The notes under the pieces are model-generated. The model worked only from the letters and a program-made list of their open reading frames with translations. It was not told the DNA's origin and did not search any database. From Tenodera sinensis (lineage: Eukaryota; Arthropoda; Insecta; Mantodea; Mantidae), in contig CM060963.1 in NCBI GenBank assembly GCA_030765045.1, forward strand, positions 118,481,735 through 118,545,734: DNA of 64,000 nt, written 5' to 3'. Of the stretch, positions 56,145 through 64,000 are shown piece by piece. The position numbers and the translations under genes were made by a program. Within the stretch, counting starts at the first letter, position 1; every line of letters starts with the position of its first letter.

Positions 56145-56650
56145 ATTAGGGCCCGGATTTGTATGTAAAGATATATTGTTTTTTTTTCTCCTAAGAAGTA
56201 CATTCCCAAAACAAAGTATATTACCCCAATCAAGAGTCTTGGTTTTTTTTTTCTTTACCTGATTACCCTCCCCTTATGTAGGACTTACAAGCCAGTGCCT
56301 AGGGTCAGACGCCTGTCCAGGAGCACAGGAACCTATCGACTGGACACTATGAAGACCTGGAAGTGGTTGGTTAGCCAAGCACCAGGTATGATAGTGAGGA
56401 ATAGGATGATACTTAATGCAGGCAAAATCAATAATTGTAAAGGTGATAATGGAACAAAAGGTGGAAGGGTCGACAAGTATAAATTCAAAATCTTATTTTA
56501 CATAAATACCCTTTTTGCAGAAGTTTTATGTAAATAAGTATTCCCAAACTTTTTGTAGTAAATTCATATTTGGAATACTTTCCTGCAATTTTAAATAAAT
56601 ATTTCTGCCCTTTTTGAAATAAATGCATATTTTAATAATTCCTCCACAAT
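56145..56650. repeat. Dispersed repeat, 'ATTAGGGCCC' family, copy 2
   Basis: Starts 'attagggcccggatttgtat' and ends in TGCATATTTT-rich sequence with internal short repeats ('aaataaatatttctgccc', 'aaataaatgcatatttt'). A central stretch (56,285-56,470) is less AT-rich and has a small open frame without family resemblance. Related to 50,478-50,640. Confidence 0.4.
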
Positions 56651-56916
56651 CACGAAAGAAATGATGCAAGAACTGTACTAGTAGAGAAATTTGCAACTGC
56701 TGCACAAGACAATGGAAAATCACTGTCCCAAATCATTCCCCTCCCCACCTTACTTATGCTTTGAGTTACACATGTGATAAGGAGATCCTGAGAAAAGAGA
56801 GAGGAAAAACTATGATAAGCTCTGTGAATCCCCAATGTGCAGCCATAACTGCATTTCTATTTCAGCCAGGATCCAGTTTAAGTATTGAACATTTGTGATC
56901 TTATGTCTATATATTA

Positions 56917-58140
56917 TTACTTTCTCTACTGGTAAGTAGAGGAAGTATTGTATTCCACATAAAAATTCGATGTCGAGATTTCACCGGAAATATATATTCT
57001 GAGGCCCCCTGAATCCAAAAAAAGCATTTTTGGAAAAAGGTCTGTGTGTCTGTCAGTCTGTTGGTCTGTGGCCAGCATAACTAAAGAACGAAAAGTCAGT
57101 TAAAAACCAAAGTTGGTATTTAAGTTTAATTCTTTCAAGGATGCGACACAAAGATTTTGAAGAAAATAGCCCCACCCTAAACTACCCTTTACATGGAAAA
57201 TTTTTCCAACATTTTTATTTTCTTGAAAATAGCTCCAACGATTTTGATTAAATGCCATATGTTTGAGATATTTTGATGAAAAATGAAATGTAGATTTTGA
57301 ATATTCTGGCTATATAGCCTATGTAGTCCTGTTTAGTCTGGATGAGTTTTGAATAACTCGTAAACCATAAGAGATAAACAAAATCTTACTCTACAAGAAA
57401 TGTAGATCTTGCTAAAATACACAATTTATGTCTCCATAAATGTTTTTGTAGAGTGAACCATTTTGGAGATATTCCTTGTTTTGTGTGTCAGTTTCCGAAA
57501 ACTTTCGTGAAATGGAACATGGTTGTTTATTTTTACTTTCTCTACTGGTAAGGGGGAAGAATTATATTCCACCCAAAAATTTTATGTCAAGATTTCACCA
57601 GAAATATATGTTTCGAGGGCCCCTGAATCTAAAAAAAGCATTTTTAGGAAAACGTCTGTGTGTGTGTCTCTGTGTCTGTGGACAGCATAACTCAAAAATG
57701 AAAAGTCGGTTAAAAACCAAATTTGGTATTTAAGTTTAATGTCATTCAAGGATATGACACAAAGATTTTGAAGAAAATAGCCCTCCCCTAAACTACCCTT
57801 TACATGGAACATTTTTCGACAATTTTGATTTTCTTGAAAATGGCTCTAACGATTTTGATTAAAATGCAATACATTTGAGATATTTTGATGAAAAATGAAA
57901 TGTATATCTTGAATTTTCTGGCTATAGCCCCTGTAGTATTTACTCTCAATGAATTTTGCAAAACGGTAAACCATTAGAGATAGACCAAATTATACTATAC
58001 AAAAAATGCAGATCTTGCTAAAATACACAATTTATGTCTCAATATTTCTTATAGGGTGAACCATTTTGGAGATATTCCTTGTTATGTATGTGAGTTTCAA
58101 AACTTTCGTGAACTGGAACATCGTTGTTCATTTTTTTATA
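56917..58140. repeat. Tandem duplication, 616-bp unit, two copies
   Basis: Copy 1 is 56,917-57,532 and copy 2 is 57,533-58,140. Each starts 'ttactttctctactggtaag' and ends near 'ggaacat(g/c)(g/t)ttgtt'. The copies match along the whole length with scattered substitutions and small indels. Shared landmarks are 'gatttcacc(g/a)gaaatata', 'ggtctgtgtgtctgt'-type TG-rich patches and 'gaaccattttggagatattc'. Neither has a convincing ORF. I have an impression of similar 'gtctgtgtgtctgtctgtctg...cataactc' repeats in other genomes, but cannot name the family. Confidence 0.92.
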
Positions 58141-58695
58141 TGTAAAGTGTACAAAGAGAATGGAATCTCAAAGCTTTAAAAGATTTGACTATCGCACAAA
58201 GCCTACTGTATTCTAATATTCCCCTTGTACCTACACGGAAATAAGCAATAAGATAATTTGTACAAATGTTTATCTTAACTAACATGAAGAAAATATAGGA
58301 ATAAGAGTTTGTAAGAATGGTTAGTACAAGAGGAGAAAGTCATGTGAGTGCAACACATCAGATTTTTTTTTATTAAGCATGCTGAAAGTGAAATCAAGTG
58401 TGTTTATAGAAATATATATTGGAGTTTATACTACATTTGTCTGGAAATAAATGTGTCACAGCTTCATTGTATGTTTCATTGTGACAAGTTCTTGTAGGAG
58501 AACCTACTCTATCCTCATCTAACATTACAATAAATTCATAGTATTATTGAGATTTATGTGAAGCACTTGTTTTGGCTTACATACTCCTATATAAATTAAA
58601 CAATCCACAATTCTAGAAGTTTCTTGCTAGATACATAAATGTAAGTGCTTCTGATCAATCAATACTTTGGAAAAAATATGTTTCAAAGTGTTAAG
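58141..58695. other. AT-rich stretch, nothing recognised
   Basis: No supported feature. Confidence 0.35.
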
Positions 58696-58699
58696 ATGA

Positions 58700-59010
58700 A
58701 GCATCTGAATGAGCGGTGACAAAACTGAGAATTCTGATGATTCTGTGATTCTGCAAGACAAGTAGGAAATGTTTTATGGTGAAAATATTTCCAAACAAGC
58801 ACTCTTACTAGCTTCTAAACAGTTGTCAGTTACAAATCATGTGTTGATTGTCAGGCTGTTCAATGAAGCTTTGCAGATCTTATGGCCAAACGGTGTGAAG
58901 TACGATAATTTTTTCTTCTCATAACCGATGGTGTGCATATATAAGGAAAGGTGATGGAGCTTTTTGTATACATTATCTAAAATGATTCAAGTGACATGGT
59001 CCATGACGAT
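58700..59010 (+). pseudogene. hAT transposase fragment (second hAT lineage)
   Basis: Translation gives 'QALLLASKQLSVTNHVLIVRLFNEALQILWPNGVKYDNFFLLITDG'. This aligns with hAT proteins carrying LxxxNxSTIxxxFxxxLxxLWPxGVxxDxVLLFVTDAA, with the Asp of 'TDG' at the catalytic position. Stops follow, with 'MVHD' of the 'MxHVTCxAH' block near 58,995, ending in GAT-type repeats. No termini found. Confidence 0.65.
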
Positions 59011-59039
59011 AATGATGACAATGATGACAATGATGTATT

Positions 59040-59550
59040 AGTATAAAGATTAGCTCCTTTACCTTGAATCACTTCCAAATATATGTTAAAATTCTACTTA
59101 TGTTCAAAACTGCACATTGTTGTATTCTGATAAACAAAGTAAACCAAAGAGATTCATCATATGTAATTAAATGTATGCATAGCTGTATGTTTTATATCAA
59201 TATTTTTTCCTGACTTTATGTCTGCATTGCTTAATCAGATGAAAATTAATAATGTAATTTTATATGCAGAAACATGTAGGCTTCACTTATTGCATGTGAT
59301 AACTAGACATCACATTTATAGGAAAATATATGTTTTTTCTGCTTTTATATATGATATGGAAACAAAGTTTGGAGTACTTTTGAACTTCACCTCTTTCCGC
59401 ATGTAAAGTTTTATGGTGCATAAATATTCATATTTAGGGTATTGTTGCATGTTTCATAATTATGGCATTTTTGTACCTATTAAAATGTTTTATAATATTG
59501 ACTTATGTTTTATAAATTGATAGTATAAATACTTCTGAATTTGTATATAA
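59040..59550. other. AT-rich stretch, nothing recognised
   Basis: No supported feature. Confidence 0.35.
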
Positions 59551-59857
59551 CAGGGGAGACTGTTGTACCTTGGAACACTTTTTAGATTTTTTCTTGAAAA
59601 TGTGATTGTAGGCAGATTTTTTATCCTGTGTTGCAGAGTATGTATCCAGGGAGGTATACCCAATCATAAGCATAAAATTTTTTCTTACAGCATATAGATA
59701 CAATAAAATTTTTTAGAACGTCATTCTTGTTCCAAGGTACAGGATGTTTGTGCACCTTCTAACATGACATCTTGTACCCTGAAACACTTAGTTATGCAAC
59801 AAACAAAAGCATCTTTTATCAAAATTGTATTTATAAATGTGTTACTCTAACAGAATA

Positions 59858-60473
59858 TTAATGACAAATGAAGTCCACTAGTAACTCAGTAAGTCTGGAA
59901 ACTGGCCACAAAAAGGCAAAAGAAATTGTCAAGAATAATGAATTATTGATGAAACACTTTTTAAATTTAACGTTTGCTGTAACAGAGTTTGTTTTTTTAC
60001 AAATATCACACACAAACCATTTCCATCCTTTATGCTCAGTGCCAGCACAGTTCATGTGATTCCTGATAGCATTTATAGCAGCTATCATTGTAACACTGTT
60101 ACCTCTTTTGGCAGAAGTTCTGCTTTCAGTTTGTTTCACTCCTTTGGCGGCTACAATGTGACTTGGAGTTTGTACAGTAGACAGTCCTGTTTCATCTAAA
60201 TTTCACATTCTCTGTGGAGGAATAGGCCCAAAGCGGGTGTACACACTTAAGATTCAAGAAGAATGCATCAACATTTGCTTTATTAGAGCTTGTAGATCGA
60301 GACAAGCTTGTAGCCTCTGGTTTTCTCACACTAAGAGCATCAGCATGCCTACACATGAACCATCACATCCATTCTTCACCATCTACATGCTCATTATTCC
60401 AATTCTCAGGATTATTTTTGCCATTATAAACTGCAAACTTATAAGCAAGTTCTCCTGCACCCTTTTTTTTGTA
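59858..60473 (-). pseudogene. pogo-type transposase: CENPB-type HTH and partial DDE domain
   Basis: Minus-strand reading: 'KKKGAGELAYKFAVYNG', then 'GEEWMRWFMCRHADALSVRKPEATSLSRSTSSNKANVDAFF'. This is a textbook match to the Tc5/CENPB DNA-binding block (GxxWFxxFMxRHxxLSxRKPExTSxxRAxSFNKxxVxxFF). 'FR' and a stop stand where 'NxDETG' (first catalytic Asp) should be; then come 'VKQTESRTSAKRGNSVTMIAAINAI' and an abrupt join to 'WKWFVCDICKK', the C-terminal Cys pair. The middle of the DDE domain is deleted. Its upstream N-terminal domain lies beyond the inserted element at 63,575-63,850. Confidence 0.85.
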
Positions 60474-60926
60474 ATGTGGGTCAATCCACGTCAAATTGAA
60501 CACCCGTAAAACACGACTTTTTCATAGGAGGTTCAAAATTTTTTTATGAATAATAGGCATCAAACAAGGAGATCCATATTTTTTTTATTTCTGTATTTTT
60601 AAATTACTTGCTTACTTATAGCTTTTAGAAACTAAACAATTTCTGCACGCACCATAATACAAAAACACTTGTTACTCTAAGGCCATATAGAGTTGAGAGT
60701 TGGGGTTTGGTGCACTGGAAAGGTTAAATACAACACTTTTAAGAACTTTCAACCAATCTTTATTACACACAAATTTTGGACTGTTTTTTTATGGTATATT
60801 CTGTAAAACCAAAAATAGAATTTAAATCAATGTGTTAAAAATCTTAAAAAAATACACACGTATTCCCTGACATTTTATCTATAAAATAAGATGTTGAAAA
60901 CTATGGAGCTTGTATTAGTGCATTTG

Positions 60927-61555
60927 CTACAATTTTGTTTCTGAAGGCCTGCAAGCGCTCACGGATGACATGAAGGACAGCTGGATTTGCCGTTCTTGAA
61001 AGCGAGTAACAAGCCAGGTGACTGCAGACAGCATGCGAATTGGTGCATCAGCTAACTTCTTCTTACTAAGGCAGTACAGTCCATGCAGAAAAATGTCTCC
61101 ACAATGCACCTTCTTTCTGATATTCCTGTGGCATCTGATACGCACTTTTGAACTTTTGAATTTTTTTAAAAAAATCTTCTGATGTAAGCAGTTCTTTGCT
61201 TTTAGCTTCTTCCTTCATGTACATCCATACATTTGAAATAATTTCTCTACTCTGACTGTGTAATGTTTTGGTCCCTAATTTAGAATGTACAGGTGGCATA
61301 ATGGATTTACGCTATGATGAATGCCTCACAAATTCACTATATTCACTTTTTATCACAAAGATTTATGTCTTCAACTGCACGCTGCACCAGAAAGCACCTG
61401 TGAATTAGCAAGGACTGTCTCAGATCATGCACACCTTCCCCCTCTGTCACCATGTTGTGCATAGTTTCATTCACAGAATTATACAACATGAGCTGATGAA
61501 ACAGACAAAAGCTATGGGTTCGTCTACAGGACTTACAGTCAAGGTCAGGGGCCAA
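60927..61555 (-). pseudogene. Broken reading frame inside the 3.1-kb element, function unknown
   Basis: Three overlapping or adjacent minus-strand open pieces (61,555-61,343, 61,299-61,066, 61,145-60,927) appear to be one frameshifted protein. Notable blocks are 'DCKSCRRTHSFCLFHQLMLYN' with a CxxC and a further Cys, then 'HRCFLVQRAVEDIN'. A basic segment 'KTLHSQSREIISNVWMYMKEEA' looks like the start of a helical DNA-binding domain. The last piece is 'LADAPIRMLSAVTWLVTRFQER'. I do not recognise the family. The position inside terminal repeats suggests transposase or an accessory gene. Confidence 0.45.
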
Positions 61556-61640
61556 GAACGATGGGTCCAGCTATACTTTAAAATTACACTCCTTCATCAG
61601 TGGCGGCTCGCAGTCAAAATTTTAGGGTAGGCAAAGTGTA

Positions 61641-61668
61641 ACAACAACAACAACAACAATACTAATAC

Positions 61669-61753
<85 letters not shown>
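61641..61753. repeat. (AAC)n then (AAT)n microsatellite
   Basis: AAC units at 61,641-61,659, then about 28 AAT units to 61,753. The sequence just right of it (gaaccccgtttatccgaaat) resembles a pogo-type terminus like that at 14,295. Confidence 0.95.
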
Positions 61754-61755
<2 letters not shown>

Positions 61756-61882
61756 ACCCCGTTTATCCGAAATATAGGGGTGAAGTCATTGCGGATAACG
61801 CAAACAATATATTGTTTGGTTGTTTAATAAGAGCAGAGTGAATGAGTGTGACTTACGGACGCATTACCGCCAAAATTAAAAT

Positions 61883-62151
61883 CACGAGTGTCGACAGACT
61901 TTTTTCCGGGGGGGGGGGGGGGCACATGTTGGAAATTTGCAATCATATACTATTAAATCATTATTTTACTGTCAAAATTTATAGTATTTGTTGCAGATAA
62001 CCGTATTAATTTGTGCTAAACAAAAACTGTTCTTTATGCCAAAATTAAAATAATAGTTTAATAGTCAGTAACTGACTGCACATTAAGTTCACCAACTTCC
62101 AAGGGGGGGGGGGACCGTGGCCCCCCTTGCTCCCGTTTCGCCACGCCCATG
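61883..62151. mobile_element. G/C-homopolymer MITE, copy 2
   Basis: Starts CACGAGTGTCGAC and ends with the inverse of CATGGGCGTGGCG. It is flanked by a(t/c)taaaat (61,875-61,882 and 62,152-62,159), 8 bp with one mismatch. It has the same body as copy 1 (39,555-39,821), including 'taatagtttaatagtca' and 'tgcacattaagttca'. Runs of 15 G (61,908-61,922) and 11 G lie just inside the ends. Nested inside the hAT derivative. Confidence 0.85.
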
Positions 62152-63574
62152 ACTAAAATGGATCAAGAAATTGAAAAATTGTCAGACTGCAGCTTTGTGT
62201 TAAATAGCTGAAACACTCCTCTTTTCATTGTCAGTGCGCTGCGAAAGCGGAATTTGTAATAGTTCACTAATTAAGTCGGGCATACTGGCATTACAACACA
62301 CTAGTATTACACAGAGTGATATTGAGACGATTCGGATCTCTGAGACCTTCGTTCGTGGAGTATGCCTGTTCGGATTTGGGCAGGCAAGTGTTCGTAGTGC
62401 TGGCAGACACGTCTACGCATGCTCGGAGTGCGTATACAGATGGAATGTTTCCTTATCCCTGTTCAAGGGCCTCGTACTGAGGAAATGGGGGCCGGGCAGG
62501 CAGAGGTCAAGCTAGCCGGCTCTCCACTACCCAGGTTCCATGCGTATCATTTCTGCTGCGCGTTTCAAACATTCTCTAGTTACCTTGTTTCAAACACGCA
62601 GCGCAGTTTTGATGAATCGGAATTGAGATTCAAGGATTTGATCATGCGCTGGTCATTATAGCCGAGAAAACTTTTCTTGAACTGCAATTAGGGGGAAAAT
62701 GACGGTTCAAATGATAAAATGCAGAATCATAGTTAAACATTATTTGTTGATGTATTACGGTAGGGTAGACAATGCCTTCCCTGCCTACCCTGAGGAGCCG
62801 CGCCCGTCCTTCATTCCTTTGTCGAAAACTGAAGCTTTAGTGAAACAATTTTCTTTCGAAGAAGGAGGTAATGTTGTGTGTTGAATGGAAACAGTTTAAA
62901 ATGCATATTTTAAAAACAATTTGAAGATGCTAATAGTCTACATATAATAGTGTCAGCTAGCAGTGTTCTCCTTACTGTACTGTTGTAACGTTCATGGAAC
63001 CTCAAGTGCAACCTTGGACAGTTGCCGTAATGGAAAGTGCCAATTGTGCGAGCTTACGGTAGCCGTCACTGCCGTCACCGAGTCTGCTGCACTGATTTGT
63101 AAGTTAATTACAACTGAACTATTAGAGACTCCATTCTGATTTTTCTGAGAATATTGAATAAACTTCATTGTAGTTTTAGTTTTTTTTCTCCAGATTTTTA
63201 AATGGTCGAGTTTAGGTTATATCTAACTTTAAAACTTTAATTGTATAAAATATAATATTAATAATAATTAATAAAATTTTCTAATAAATACCTCACAAAA
63301 CACTGCAATTTATCTTTAATTTGAGTCAAAGATCAAGTAATTTCCTTCATTACAATCGGAGGTATGATTGATCGAAGAGTGAGGAGCATGCGATTTTTGG
63401 GATATTTCAAAAATTAATATCTGCCAAAATACATTTTTTTTATAAAACAAAGAAACACGGACCAAATATATTTTGTTCCAAAACACCAAGAAAAAAAAAT
63501 TCAAGAAAATCCGAGAGGTCAAGGTCATTTTTTGCCATATTTTGTGCGATTTGACGTGAAATTACTCATGTGAG

Positions 63575-63900
63575 CAATTTTGGCAATATATTTGACCAGC
63601 TTCCCCTTTTCCTGGTCGTTAAATATTCATTTCAATCCCAATATTTGTAGAATAATGGAACTCAGTTTTCCCTGAATGTCTGAAGTCTGTAAGATGTCTT
63701 GATAAATTTGCAAGGAATACATAAATTTTACAAGCTTCTCTTAAGGAGCTTTTCTTATCAATTGGAGCATTAACAGCAGCAACTGCTTTGCTGATGCCAT
63801 CTGTGTCAACAGGTTTCCTTTTTATGCCAAATTTACTACATGGCATTGTATCTGGAATAAAACAAAATATTTCTAGCCAAAGAAGTGTTTCAAGGAACAC
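63575..63900 (-). pseudogene. N-terminal DNA-binding domain of the pogo-type host transposase
   Basis: The open piece 63,900-63,619 contains 'MPCSKFGIKRKPVDTDGISKAVAAV' (the likely true start is this internal Met near 63,843). 'SLREACKIY' follows, with 'RHLTDFRHSGKTEFHYS'. That is the psq-type helix-turn-helix of jerky/Tigger-like transposases (ISKAVxAVxxGxSxRxAAxxFxVxxxTLxRHxxxFRxSG). After a frameshift, 'IFNDQEKGKLVKYIAKIAHM' continues it to the insertion at 63,568. The protein then resumes at 60,473. Confidence 0.75.
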
Positions 63901-64000
63901 TAAAGGCTAACATAACTATAAGGCTAACTACGGAATAAGAAGGCACATGAGGCGGAGCTAGAAGAAGGTGCGTGAGAGCAAGTAGCCAATCCTAGAGAGG

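Larger units (their letters stand above)
61598..62806. mobile_element. Non-autonomous hAT relative, nested, 8-bp duplication
   Basis: Flanked by an exact tccttcat (61,590-61,597 and 62,807-62,814). It begins CAGTGGCGGCTCGCAG and, read inward from the right, CGGGCGCGGCTCCTCAG. The shared subterminal 'agggtaggca' is inverted at both ends. The termini resemble those of the autonomous hAT at 2257-5068. The interior has a microsatellite, a G-rich MITE, and a GC-richer segment (62,220-62,640) with open frames that resemble nothing I know. No transposase is readable. Confidence 0.88.
60479..63567 (-). mobile_element. 3.1-kb DNA transposon of uncertain superfamily, 5-bp duplication
   Basis: Flanked by ATGTG (60,474-60,478 and 63,568-63,572). 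The ends match as inverted repeats of about 24 bases: GGTCAATCCACGTCAAATTG on the left, AGTAATTTCACGTCAAATCG read inward on the right. I recall 'GGTCAxTCCACGTCAAAT' as a recurrent insect repeat end, but not its superfamily. The interior has minus-strand open pieces at 60,927-61,555 and a nested hAT derivative at 61,598-62,806. The last 750 bases are AT-rich. Confidence 0.65.
59551..63905 (-). mobile_element. pogo/Tigger (jerky-like) element, host of a large insertion
   Basis: The left end begins CAGGGGAGACTGTTGTACC, a pogo/Tigger-like terminus, and 'aagtgtttcaaggaacac' near 63,885 resembles its subterminal inverse. The minus-strand transposase is in two parts: the N-terminal DNA-binding domain at 63,850-63,575 and the CENPB-type plus DDE part at 60,473-59,858. 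A 3.1-kb element with a 5-bp duplication (60,479-63,567) separates them. Ignoring it brings the protein blocks together. Confidence 0.75.

Noticed and set aside
62228..62661. Cys-rich overlapping ORFs in the hAT derivative
   Set aside because: Overlapping frames in a GC-richer non-coding segment, no domain resemblance, inside a non-autonomous element.
60474..63572. Harbinger or piggyBac identity for the 3.1-kb element
   Set aside because: The duplication is ATGTG, not a 3-bp TWA or TTAA target, and no matching transposase motif was seen.

Overview
This is a window from a large, AT-rich, repeat-dominated eukaryotic nuclear genome, almost certainly an arthropod and most probably an insect. The evidence is the mix of transposon families: Tc1/mariner, pogo/Tigger, ZMYM1-like hAT, RNase H-bearing LINEs, Penelope-like elements (PLEs), tRNA-derived SINEs and a Ty1/copia remnant. 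There is no bacterial-style coding density. The inverted PLE termini and the SINE types recall orthopteroid insects (phasmids, locusts, roaches), but that placement is inference. I see no convincing host protein-coding exon, rRNA gene, functional tRNA gene or CRISPR array. The window reads as intergenic or intronic DNA built from layered insertions.

Layout. 1-0.8 kb: mariner fragments, one inverted against the other. 1.26-10.46 kb: an old plus-strand LINE (here LINE-H) broken up by later insertions. A second LINE (LINE-R, minus strand, 1562-6366) sits in it, itself carrying a hAT transposon (2257-5068) with an uninterrupted transposase reading frame and an exact 8-bp target duplication. A PLE (7693-8681) sits further along LINE-H. 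The LINE-H tail runs into a giant (TTA)n microsatellite (10.46-11.08 kb). 11.6-12.4 kb: a decayed gene of an unnamed repetitive family. 13.4-20.8 kb: a foldback repeat, a pogo element, a MITE, a mariner copy and a short LINE-R derivative. 20.8-30.4 kb: mostly featureless AT-rich DNA with one SINE. 30.4-33.0 kb: a Tc1 element holding a PLE bounded by an 11-bp target duplication. 34.5-35.4 kb: a pair of inverted PLE-type termini interrupted by a GC-rich SINE. 37.2-41.2 kb: pogo, SINE, MITE, copia remnant and hairpin. 41.9-47.8 kb: second LINE-R copy, hAT remnants, two more PLE remnants and a SINE. 49-56.7 kb: mariner, SINE, microsatellite and LINE pieces. 56.9-58.1 kb: a 616-bp tandem duplication. 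58.7-63.9 kb: a hAT fragment and then a four-level nest (pogo > 3.1-kb element > hAT derivative > G-rich MITE).

No genes here form a pathway. The interest lies in mobile-DNA biology: the insertion order can be read directly, one hAT transposase looks intact, and the PLE termini carry hammerhead-ribozyme-like motifs. One is a full core, and two others vary at core or helix III positions in ways that look structured rather than random. Several PLE copies share an endonuclease-between-inverted-termini layout without a reverse transcriptase.
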